Shown piece after piece: positions 6,837 to 13,405 of a stretch of DNA of 13,795 nt. The notes under the pieces were generated by a model. It ran no database searches and was not told where the DNA came from. It saw only the letters and a program-made list of their open reading frames with translations. The translations under genes were made by a program, and so were the position numbers. The stretch covers positions 1 to 13,795 of the forward strand of contig JBBECF010000183.1 in assembly GCA_040881945.1 (NCBI GenBank), in the 5' to 3' direction. The stretch is from JBBECF01 sp040881945. GTDB lineage: Bacteria > Pseudomonadota > Alphaproteobacteria > Dongiales > Dongiaceae. How positions within the stretch are numbered: position 1 is the first letter of the stretch; each line of letters opens with the position of its first letter.

Positions 6837-7715
6837 TCAGCCGCCGAGCTCGGTCCCGTCGAGGGTGAGCAGGGGCGTGTAGAGCTCCGGCCGGCGGTCG
6901 CGGAAGAAACCCCACGACGCGCGCGCGGCGCGGATGCGCTCGAGGTCGAAGGCGGCGGTCAGCACGGCCTCCTCGTCGCGGCCGGCCTCGGCCAGCTTCT
7001 CGCCGAGCGGGCCGGCGATGAAGGACGAGCCGTAGAAGGTGACGGCGCAGCTCTCGCCGCGCTCGCGGCCGATGCGGTTGGCGGCGACCAGCGGGGTCAT
7101 GTTGGCGCCGGCGTGGCCCTGCATCACCCGTTGCCAGTGGTCGCGGCTGTCGAGGCCGGCGTCCTGCGGCTCCGATCCGATGGCGGTCGGGTAGAACAGG
7201 ATGTCGGCGCCCATCAGCGCCATGGCGCGGGCGCATTCCGGGAACCACTGGTCCCAGCAGATGCCGACGCCGATGCGGGCATAGGCGGTGTCCCAGACGC
7301 GGAAGCCGGTGTCGCCAGGGTTGAAGTAGTATTTCTCCTGGTAGCCGGGGCCGACCGGGATGTGCGACTTGCGATAGAGGCCGAGGCGCCGGCCGTCGGC
7401 GTCGATCACCATCAGCGAGTTGTAATAGGCGTTGTTCGCCCGCTCGAAGAAGCTGACCGGCAGCACGACCCGCAGCTCGGCGGCGAGCCGGCTCATGCGC
7501 TCGAGGGTCGGATGCCCGTCCGCCGGCCGGGCCAGGCCGAACGACTCCGGCTTCTGGTCCTTGCAGAAGTAGGGCGTCTCGAACAGCTCCTGCAGCAGAA
7601 CGATCCGGGCGCCGGCGGCCGCGGCCCGGCGCACCAGCCGCTCCGCCGCGGCGATGTTGGCGTCCGGCTCGGGGCCGCAGGCGAACTGCGTCGCCGCGAC
7701 GGTGACGGGGGCCAT
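6837..7715 (-). CDS. aguB: N-carbamoylputrescine amidase
   Basis: Carbon-nitrogen hydrolase of the nitrilase superfamily that converts N-carbamoylputrescine to putrescine, CO2 and ammonia, the last step of the agmatine route; cytoplasmic. The 292-residue length is normal. The catalytic triad is Glu43 (LLQELFETPYFC), Lys116 (YRKSHIP) and Cys153 (GICWDQWFPE). PVGPGYQEKYYFNPGDTGF and TAIGSEPQ are typical of the AguB subgroup rather than of beta-ureidopropionase or nitrilase. The start ATG at 7715 is only 3 bases past the upstream lipoprotein stop, so it is probably translated as the last gene of the mla-type operon. Its 3' third and downstream DNA are duplicated at 2538-3095. No agmatine deiminase (aguA) is in the window. 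Confidence 0.93.
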   Translation of the reverse strand: MAPVTVAATQFACGPEPDANIAAAERLVRRAAAAGARIVLLQELFETPYFCKDQKPESFGLARPADGHPTLERMSRLAAELRVVLPVSFFERANNAYYNSLMVIDADGRRLGLYRKSHIPVGPGYQEKYYFNPGDTGFRVWDTAYARIGVGICWDQWFPECARAMALMGADILFYPTAIGSEPQDAGLDSRDHWQRVMQGHAGANMTPLVAANRIGRERGESCAVTFYGSSFIAGPLGEKLAEAGRDEEAVLTAAFDLERIRAARASWGFFRDRRPELYTPLLTLDGTELGG

Positions 7716-7718
7716 TCG

Positions 7719-8327
7719 TCAGCGCGCCCGGATGTCGGCGAGAAAGCGCGCGAAGATGTCGGTCACCGCCTGATTCAACGCGGCGACGGACTCCGCATAG
7801 TCGTTCCCGTCGCTGCGCGCTTCGACCGCATAGGTGTCGACGACGACCAGCACGTCGTCGGCGGTGCGCAGCAGGGCCAGTTCGAGCTCGGCGACGACGC
7901 CGGCCGGATTCTTGTCGAGCAGCCGCTCCAGCCGCTCGACCTTGCCGATCACTTCGAAATCGGCGGCCGCCCGCAAATCGGGCGTGACCACCGAATCGGC
8001 GATGCCGCTCCTGCGCAGATACGCGACGAGCTGGTCCTGCAGCATGCGCGGCGGCGTGTCGGTCCAATACTGATAATCGTGCTGCTGCAGCTCCGTCGAC
8101 GAGCCGCTGGCGCTGTACAGCAGAGGCCGCTCGCGCAACAGCCCGCTGGCGTCGAAGGCCCGCACCAGCAGGACGCCATCGAGATGGGCGCCGCCGGGAT
8201 TGCCGGGCGCCTCGTCCGGCATCGCCACCAACAGCCGGTAAAAGTGGTCGCGCGGCACCGGCGGCGCCTCGCCGAAGCAGCCGCCGAGCGCGACGGCGAG
8301 CGCAAGCACGAGAAGCGGCGTCCTCAT
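7719..8327 (-). CDS. ABC-type transport auxiliary lipoprotein
   Basis: A 202-residue lipoprotein with a short signal peptide and a lipobox LGGC, giving Cys17 as the lipidated residue. Residue 18 is Phe rather than Asp, so by the E. coli Lol rule it would go to the outer membrane. The body (HFYRLL near the start, YWTDTPPRMLQDQLVAYLRRSG in the middle, then alternating strands such as AELELALLRTADDVLVV) fits the PqiC-like auxiliary lipoproteins encoded beside MCE transporters. Its likely job is to receive lipid from the MCE protein or anchor it at the outer membrane. ATG 8327 overlaps the mlaD stop by ATGA; an open frame extends further upstream but only as an overlap with mlaD. Confidence 0.85.
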   Translation of the reverse strand: MRTPLLVLALAVALGGCFGEAPPVPRDHFYRLLVAMPDEAPGNPGGAHLDGVLLVRAFDASGLLRERPLLYSASGSSTELQQHDYQYWTDTPPRMLQDQLVAYLRRSGIADSVVTPDLRAAADFEVIGKVERLERLLDKNPAGVVAELELALLRTADDVLVVVDTYAVEARSDGNDYAESVAALNQAVTDIFARFLADIRAR

Positions 8328-9361
8328 CGCGGCAACGCGGCCTCGGACTCCGCCGCCGGCAACGGCTCCGGCTCGCGCGAGGTGCCGCCCAACAGCAGCC
8401 CCGGGTTCTGCCGGATCAGACGGCTGAACTCCTTCATGTTGCGGGTCGTCCCTTCGAGGTTTTGGTTGATCGAATCGATGTTCTGGGCGATCGACCGCAG
8501 CGTGTATTGCAGGTCGCGGATCGATTTGTCCACATTGCCGCGGTTGTCGGCGACGATCTCGTCGATGCGGCCGATCACGCCGTCCACCCGGCGCGCGGTG
8601 CCGCGCAGGTCCGCGCCGATCGCCGCGAAGCTGGCCGAGGTCGCCTCGACGTTCTCGACCGTCCGGCCGACCGCGGCCACGTTCTCGTCGGACATGACCT
8701 CCTGCAGCGACCCGGTGACGCGGTTGAGGTTGTCGAGCAGCGCGCCGACGTCCTCTTCCACGGACTCGGCGAGGCGCGGCACTCGGACCTCCATCGAATC
8801 GGCGATGACGTTCAGCGAGTCGAGGAGCTCGGCCACGTCCTGGTCGAGAAGCTCGCCGGCGCGCGCGACGGCGGCCTGGGTCTGCTCGAGCAGCGGAGCC
8901 ACGTGGCTGCGGCCGAGATCGCTGAACTCCGACGCCACCTTGGCGACGGCGGCGAAGACGTCGGTCGGGGGCGCGCCGGGGACCTCGCCGCCGACCGCGA
9001 TCGCCTCGTCGCGGGTCCCGCTCTGGATGTCGATCGTCTTGGCGGCGAGGAAGCTGGAGCTGCCGATGCGCGCGACGCTGTCGACGGGAATGCGCCACCC
9101 CTCGCGCACGGCCATCGCGATGCGGAACCGCATGCTGCCGCCCTCGGCGAACGGCTCGATGCGCTCGACCTGGCCGATCGGATAGCCCTCGTAGCGGACC
9201 TGCGTGCCGAATTTCAAGTCCGCCACGTTCTCCAGCACGACGAAATAGCGATCGGTCGCCCCGGTTTGCCCGGTGAGCAACGCGATCGCGACGATCGCCG
9301 CCGCCAGCATCGCGCTCACGAACAGGCCGACGAGGACGTAATTCAAATTGTGTCTGCGCAT
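8324..9361 (-). CDS. mlaD: MlaD-like MCE-domain substrate-binding protein
   Basis: Membrane-anchored MCE protein of a lipid ABC transporter, 345 residues. One N-terminal transmembrane helix spans residues ~9-30, and the MCE domain spans ~37-117 (YFVVLENVADLKFGTQVRYEGYPIGQVERIEP is split across its start). A long, mostly helical region runs ~135-325, with regular hydrophobic spacing that could form a tube or coiled coil. The tail is proline/glutamate-rich. E. coli MlaD is only about 180 residues. The long helical extension makes this more like the larger MCE proteins that may bridge the periplasm. It lies 25 bases after mlaF and overlaps the lipoprotein gene by 4 bases. Confidence 0.9.
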   Translation of the reverse strand: MRRHNLNYVLVGLFVSAMLAAAIVAIALLTGQTGATDRYFVVLENVADLKFGTQVRYEGYPIGQVERIEPFAEGGSMRFRIAMAVREGWRIPVDSVARIGSSSFLAAKTIDIQSGTRDEAIAVGGEVPGAPPTDVFAAVAKVASEFSDLGRSHVAPLLEQTQAAVARAGELLDQDVAELLDSLNVIADSMEVRVPRLAESVEEDVGALLDNLNRVTGSLQEVMSDENVAAVGRTVENVEATSASFAAIGADLRGTARRVDGVIGRIDEIVADNRGNVDKSIRDLQYTLRSIAQNIDSINQNLEGTTRNMKEFSRLIRQNPGLLLGGTSREPEPLPAAESEAALPR

Positions 9362-9386
9362 GCTCCCGACCGAAATTTCATTTTCG

Positions 9387-10226
9387 TCACGCCTCGCCGG
9401 AAAGCCGGCGCAAATACGCGGCCGCGTCCATCTCCTGCACCTCCGAACGCCGGTTCAGCAGGTTCTGGATATGCTCGTCCGGACTGTGCCTCACCCCCTC
9501 CACCGTGTCGACGGTCAGGACGCGGCCCTTGTCCAGAATGGTGATCCGGTCGGCGATCTTGAGCGCGCTCTCGACCTCGTGCGTGACCACGACGATGGTC
9601 ATGTCCATGGCGTCGCGCAGCCGCAGGATCATATCGTCGAGCGCCGACGACACGACCGGATCGAGCCCCGCCGACGGCTCGTCGAAGAACAGCAGCTTGG
9701 GGTCCATGACGATGGCGCGCGCCACCGCCGCCCGCTTGAGCATGCCGCCCGACAACTCCGACGGCATCAGGTGGCCGAACCCGGCGAGGTTGACCACCTC
9801 GAGCTTGAGCCGCGCCATGATGTCCATGGTCTTTTCGTTGAGCTTGGCGAGCTCGCGCAGCGGCAGCTTGATGTTCTCGGAGACCGACATCGAACTGAAC
9901 ATGGCGCCGCCCTGGAAGGCGACTCCGATCTTGCGGCGCAAGTTGAGCATGGCGGTGCCGCCGAGCCGCCCGATGTCATGGCCGAGCAGCCGGATGGTGC
10001 CGGTGTTCGGCCGCTCCAGCCCGACGAGATAGCGCAGCAGCGTGCTCTTGCCCGAGCCGCTGCCGCCCATGATCACCATGATCTCACCCTGCAGGATCGT
10101 CAGGCTCACGTCGAACAGGATCTGCCGCGGGCCGTAGTGGCCGTCGAGATGCTCCACCTCGATGACCAGTGGGCGCGCTGGCATTTCGGCGATCGCGGCG
10201 TGCGACGGGGCGGTCTCGAGGCTCAT
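9387..10226 (-). CDS. mlaF: MlaF-like ABC transporter ATPase
   Basis: Cytoplasmic ATPase of an Mla-type phospholipid transporter, 279 residues. All ABC motifs are present: Walker A GGSGSGKST (residues 54-62), Q-loop Gln105, signature LSGGM (158-162), Walker B LLFFDEP (178-184), and H-loop His216. AFQGGAMFSSMSVSENIKLPL is typical of the MlaF/Ttg2A group. The N-terminus has ~20 extra residues before the first strand. The start ATG at 10226 comes one base after the mlaE TGA, a sign of translational coupling. In E. coli, MlaF binds a STAS protein (MlaB); the STAS gene two positions upstream is the candidate partner here. Confidence 0.95.
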   Translation of the reverse strand: MSLETAPSHAAIAEMPARPLVIEVEHLDGHYGPRQILFDVSLTILQGEIMVIMGGSGSGKSTLLRYLVGLERPNTGTIRLLGHDIGRLGGTAMLNLRRKIGVAFQGGAMFSSMSVSENIKLPLRELAKLNEKTMDIMARLKLEVVNLAGFGHLMPSELSGGMLKRAAVARAIVMDPKLLFFDEPSAGLDPVVSSALDDMILRLRDAMDMTIVVVTHEVESALKIADRITILDKGRVLTVDTVEGVRHSPDEHIQNLLNRRSEVQEMDAAAYLRRLSGEA

Positions 10227-10227
10227 T

Positions 10228-11007
10228 TCAGCGCGTCGCGATGAACGCGAAGACCATGTCGGTGATGACGATGGCCGAGATCGACTGCACGACCGATTTC
10301 GTGGTTGCGCTGCCCACGCCCTCGGCGCCGCCCCGCACCAGCGAACCGTTGACCACGCCGATCAGCGCGATCAGCACCGCGAACAGCACGCTCTTGCCGA
10401 GGCCGTGCATCAGGTCGTTGGTCGCCAACACCTCGATCACGCCGTCGAAATAGGCCGCAAGCGAGATCTGCAGCGCCCCTGCCACGTATAGGCCGGAGGC
10501 GCCGAGCGCGACCAGGTTCGACCACATCGTCAACGCCGGAACCATGATGATCATGCCGATGAGCGCCGGCGCCACCAGGAAACGCACCGGGTTTATCCCG
10601 ATCACCCGCAGCGCGTCCACCTCCTGGCTGATCGACATGGTGCTGAGCCGCGCCGACAGCGACGAGCCGGACCGCCCGGCGATCAGGATGCCCATGATCA
10701 GCGGCGAGAATTCACGCGTGACCGACAGCGCGATGCCGATATGGGCGAAGGATTCGGCGCCGAACAGGCCCAGGGAATACAGGCTCTGGATCGCCAGCAT
10801 GATGCCGATCGTGGCCGACAGCAGGGTGGCGATCGGCAGGGCATGCACGCCGATCTGCATCATCTGCACGATCACGGCGCCGGCGCGCACCGGCTGGCGC
10901 AGGCGGTGCCCGACCGCGACCCAATACAGGCTCTCGATCAGCAGCGCCGCGGCGTAGCCGATCTCGTCCAGGCTCCGGACGGCGCCGCGTCCGATGTTTT
11001 CGACCAT
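10228..11007 (-). CDS. mlaE: MlaE-like ABC transporter permease
   Basis: Inner-membrane permease of the MlaE/YrbE family, 259 residues from ATG 11007. It has several hydrophobic helices and the conserved cytoplasmic segment EVDALRVIGINP (residues 129-140) that contacts the ATPase. GRSGSSLSARLSTM precedes it, and the C-terminal LVRGGAEGVGSATTKSVV is also typical. The open frame continues upstream over the STAS gene, but that part has no permease-like sequence. The start is not certain: GGAGG at minus-strand bases just before 11023 lies about 20 bases from ATG 11007, but about 11 from an in-frame TTG at 11016, which would add LLR. The gene sits directly after the STAS gene and is coupled to mlaF. 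Confidence 0.92.
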   Translation of the reverse strand: MVENIGRGAVRSLDEIGYAAALLIESLYWVAVGHRLRQPVRAGAVIVQMMQIGVHALPIATLLSATIGIMLAIQSLYSLGLFGAESFAHIGIALSVTREFSPLIMGILIAGRSGSSLSARLSTMSISQEVDALRVIGINPVRFLVAPALIGMIIMVPALTMWSNLVALGASGLYVAGALQISLAAYFDGVIEVLATNDLMHGLGKSVLFAVLIALIGVVNGSLVRGGAEGVGSATTKSVVQSISAIVITDMVFAFIATR

Positions 11008-11033
11008 GCGCAGCAAGGGCGGCGGTGCCTCCG

Positions 11034-11366
11034 TCAGGAACCGGATTGCAGGGCGGTGGCGATATCGGGGTGGATCTGAAACACCTTGTCCAGCCGCGCC
11101 AGCGCCAGCACCCGCATCGCCCGCACGCTGACCGCGACCAGGCTGAGCCCGGTGCCGTTCTTGCGCGCCGTCTGCAACCCCTCGACAAGGCTGGCAATGC
11201 CGGAGCTGTCGATATAGGTCACGCCCGAAAGGTCGACCAGGACGTCCCGCTTGCGCGCGACGCACTCGAGCAGAGTCTTGCGCACGTCGCCGGCGTTCTC
11301 GAGGTCCACCTCGCCATGCAGTTTGACGACGAGCCTTCCTTGTTCTTCGCTGACGCTGTTCGTCAT
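11034..11366 (-). CDS. STAS-domain protein (anti-anti-sigma or MlaB-like)
   Basis: A single STAS domain of 110 residues. The segment GVTYIDSSGIASLVEGL places DSSG at residues 53-56, the usual site of serine phosphorylation in SpoIIAA/RsbV proteins. Two readings are possible. Position directly upstream of mlaE-mlaF-mlaD suggests it is the MlaB-type STAS subunit that binds the ATPase. Position 7 bases after a gene with phosphatase and kinase domains suggests a partner-switching substrate. Both could be true of one protein. No sigma factor gene is visible in the window for it to control. Confidence 0.9.
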   Translation of the reverse strand: MTNSVSEEQGRLVVKLHGEVDLENAGDVRKTLLECVARKRDVLVDLSGVTYIDSSGIASLVEGLQTARKNGTGLSLVAVSVRAMRVLALARLDKVFQIHPDIATALQSGS

Positions 11367-11373
11367 CGCGGCC

Positions 11374-13104
11374 TCAACTCACTCGCTTGGTCATCTGCAA
11401 CAGGTTGCCGACGCCGTCCGGCGCCCGGCCGTACTCGGCGACGTCCATGATCGCGCGGATGAAGTGCGTGCCGAGCCCGCCGGGCCGCACGTCGTTCAAA
11501 TCGCGCGGCCGGATTCGCGCCGGGTCTGCCGGCGGCGCGAAGTCGCGCAGGCGCAACAGGATGCCGCCGTCGCTGCGGAACACGCCCAACTCGATATCGC
11601 CGTCGTCGCGGCCCTTGTAGGCGTGGACGATGACGTTCTCGCAGGCCTCGCATATCGCCAGCGTGATGTCCTCGGCCGCGGTCCGATCGAAGCCGCACAT
11701 CTGCGCCGCCGCGAGCACGCCCGCCCGCACCGGGCGCAGGCGGTCGGCCCGCGCCGGAAATCGCAGCGCCAGCAGCGGCTCCGGGGGTTTCGTGGCGCCG
11801 CGCCGGGATATCCCGTCGGCCAGGGCCCGCGCCGCCCAGGTGTCGTCGATGGCCAGCACGGTCAGATCGTCGCGCGCCTTCCAGCCGGCCTGGTCGAGCT
11901 CGCCGAGCAGCCCCCGCAGCCGGTCGATGATGGACTGCCCGGCATGCGCCTCCATCATCTGGATCAGGCCGTCGACGCCGAGTTCCTCGGTCTTGCCGTA
12001 TCTGTACTCGGTAAGGCCGTCGGTGAAGACGTAGAACTCGCCGCCGTTGAGGTTCGTCTCCTGGTTCTCGAACGAGGCGTCGCCGAGGATACCGAGCGGC
12101 GGCGCCTCGACCGGAAAGGTCGCGTAACTGCGATCGGTCCGCCGCAGCAGCGGCGGCAGGTGGCCGGCGTTGGCGAAGCGCAAACCACCGGTCGTCGGAT
12201 CGTAGGTGCCCGCGACCATGGTCACGAACATGCCGCGGCTCGCCGTTTCGCAGATCTCGCGGTTGATGTAGGCGAGCAGGGTGGCCGGGTCGTGGACGCT
12301 CTTGCCGAGGCAGCGGAACAGGCTGGCCGTCTTCGCCATCAACAGCGCCGCGTTCAGTCCCTTGCCGGAAACGTCGCCGAGCGCGAAGGGCATGCGGCCG
12401 TCGGGCAGGGTGAAATAATCGTAGAAATCGCCCGAGACCTCGCCGATCGGCCGGTTGAGGCCGACGATCGGGGAATCGCCGGCGTCGTCCGGCGGCAGCA
12501 GGCTGCGTTGGATTTCGGCGGCCAGCTCCAGCTCGCGGCGCATGCGCTCCTGCTCGACCAGCGCGCCGGCCATTCGGGCGTTGGAGACGGCCAGCGCCGC
12601 CGAACTCGACATCACCCGCAGCAGGTGCATGTCATGGGCGTCGAACGGGCCGCCGCCGATCTTGTTCAGCACCTCGATGGCGCCGAGCCGCTCCTTGCCG
12701 ACGGCCATCGGGGCGCACAGGATCGAGCGCGTGACGAAGCCGCTCGTCTGGTCGACGCGGTTCAGGAAGTTGGCGTCGGTGCGCGTGTCGTTGACGACCT
12801 CGACCGAATTGCGCCGGACGCTGCGGCCGACGATGCCTTCGTCGCTCTTGAGGCGCAGGCCGCGGATGTCCACCGGCCCGATGCTGGCGCGGCAGACCAG
12901 CGCCTGGCCGTCCTCCTCGAGCAGGAACAGGGTGCCGGCCTCGACCTTGAGGAATCGGATGATGCCGCGCAGCGCCTGCTCCAGCGTCGCCTCGAGGTCG
13001 AGCGACGTCACGAAGCTCTGGCTGAGCTGGGCGAGGAATTCCAGATGGTCGAGGAACCCGACCTCCGGAGTCTCGATCGAGTCGCTGCGCAGCGGCGTCG
13101 TCAT
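11374..13104 (-). CDS. GAF-PP2C phosphatase fused to RsbW-like kinase domain
   Basis: A 576-residue cytoplasmic signalling protein with three parts. A GAF sensor domain spans ~27-178. A short helical linker (EQERMRRELELAAEIQRSLLP) leads to a SpoIIE/RsbU-type PP2C phosphatase at ~205-420, with metal-binding motifs SGDFYD (Asp226), GDVSGKG (Asp244), TDGLTE (Asp362) and RDDL (Asp412, Asp413). A C-terminal HATPase_c domain of the RsbW type spans ~450-576, with the N-box Glu486 and Asn490 in AICEACENVIVHAY and the glycine-rich GGLG at 542-545. It therefore carries both the phosphatase and the kinase of a partner switch in one chain. The obvious substrate is the STAS protein encoded 7 bases downstream. 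What the GAF domain senses is unknown. It is the first gene of the minus-strand series. Confidence 0.93.
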   Translation of the reverse strand: MTTPLRSDSIETPEVGFLDHLEFLAQLSQSFVTSLDLEATLEQALRGIIRFLKVEAGTLFLLEEDGQALVCRASIGPVDIRGLRLKSDEGIVGRSVRRNSVEVVNDTRTDANFLNRVDQTSGFVTRSILCAPMAVGKERLGAIEVLNKIGGGPFDAHDMHLLRVMSSSAALAVSNARMAGALVEQERMRRELELAAEIQRSLLPPDDAGDSPIVGLNRPIGEVSGDFYDYFTLPDGRMPFALGDVSGKGLNAALLMAKTASLFRCLGKSVHDPATLLAYINREICETASRGMFVTMVAGTYDPTTGGLRFANAGHLPPLLRRTDRSYATFPVEAPPLGILGDASFENQETNLNGGEFYVFTDGLTEYRYGKTEELGVDGLIQMMEAHAGQSIIDRLRGLLGELDQAGWKARDDLTVLAIDDTWAARALADGISRRGATKPPEPLLALRFPARADRLRPVRAGVLAAAQMCGFDRTAAEDITLAICEACENVIVHAYKGRDDGDIELGVFRSDGGILLRLRDFAPPADPARIRPRDLNDVRPGGLGTHFIRAIMDVAEYGRAPDGVGNLLQMTKRVS

Positions 13105-13137
13105 CGGCTCCCGCTCGGTGCCTCGCGAAAAGATGCT

Positions 13138-13160
13138 CGCCCGCCCCCAATAGGCGGGCG
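13138..13160 (-). promoter_or_regulatory. Hairpin in the leader of the phosphatase-mla operon
   Basis: Arms CGCCCGCC (13138-13145) and GGCGGGCG (13153-13160) form a perfect 8-bp stem with a 7-base loop, about 33 bases before the ATG at 13104. It would be transcribed in the 5' leader and could affect translation or message stability; that role is inferred. Confidence 0.4.
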
Positions 13161-13239
13161 GTACGGCCCTTCGTCCCTCAATATATAGCCTTTTCCCGGC
13201 CGCGTAGCGACGATTGCGGGACCGCGGCGCCGCCGGCGT

Positions 13240-13308
13240 CGGCCACTATAGTGTAAAGTATTGATTATAATTCGTTTTTTTTCGATCTATGCGGCGCGCT
13301 AGTGGCCG
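13240..13308. promoter_or_regulatory. AT-rich promoter-like patch bounded by an inverted repeat
   Basis: CGGCCACTA (13240-13248) and TAGTGGCCG (13300-13308) are exact reverse complements around about 50 AT-rich bases in otherwise very GC-rich DNA. Inside are the 10-bp palindrome CACTATAGTG (13244-13253), the symmetrical ATTATAAT (13264-13271), which gives a TATAAT in both directions, and a run of eight T at 13275-13282. A minus-strand -10 (TATATA/TATATT) also exists near 13180. No convincing -35 is seen. This is the most promoter-like region for the minus-strand operon. Confidence 0.4.
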
Positions 13309-13315
13309 GCGCGAC

Positions 13316-13392
13316 CCCCCACCCCGACCCTCCCCGCGCGGCACCCGCGGGGGAGGGAGGGACCCGCGGCGTCCGCCGTGGGAGGGTGGGGG
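13316..13392. repeat. Diverged second copy of the G/C-rich palindromic repeat
   Basis: CCCTCCCCGCG (13328-13338) pairs with 13346-13357 with one bulged G. The outer part, CCCCACCCCGACCC on the left and GGGAGGGTGGGGG on the right, matches the tail of the repeat at 1477-1518 in the opposite sense. The arms are duplicated or rearranged relative to the first copy. It ends 14 bases before the aminotransferase stop codon, so it lies at the 3' end of that gene. Confidence 0.6.
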
Positions 13393-13405
13393 CAATCGCC
13401 CGCGC

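Larger units (their letters stand above)
6546..7117. repeat. Right copy of ~560-bp direct repeat flanking aioBA
   Basis: Same orientation as 2538-3095. It comprises the last ~92 codons of the intact aguB and about 290 bases downstream of it. Because this copy is continuous with a full gene and its operon, it is the structurally native one; which copy is ancestral cannot be settled from the window. Confidence 0.85.
13105..13405. other. Gene-free interval upstream of the phosphatase gene
   Basis: No gene is seen. From left to right it holds a leader hairpin, an AT-rich promoter-like patch bounded by an inverted repeat, and a degenerate copy of the G/C-rich palindrome. It contains the promoter of the minus-strand operon and the 3' end region of the aminotransferase gene. 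Confidence 0.65.

Noticed and set aside
6643..8067. Minus-strand 474-codon frame covering aguB and the lipoprotein gene
   Set aside because: It is shifted relative to the real aguB and lipoprotein frames and has an arginine-rich shadow composition.
7719..9098. Longer lipoprotein start, giving 459 residues
   Set aside because: The extension overlaps mlaD. The signal peptide with LGGC begins exactly at ATG 8327.
10228..11265. Longer mlaE start, giving 345 residues
   Set aside because: The extra N-terminal part overlaps most of the STAS gene and has no permease character; 259 residues matches the family.
11251..13188. Plus-strand open frame of 645 codons opposite the phosphatase gene
   Set aside because: The minus-strand protein has intact GAF, PP2C and HATPase motifs. 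The plus-strand frame is low-complexity Arg/Ala/Gly-rich and featureless.
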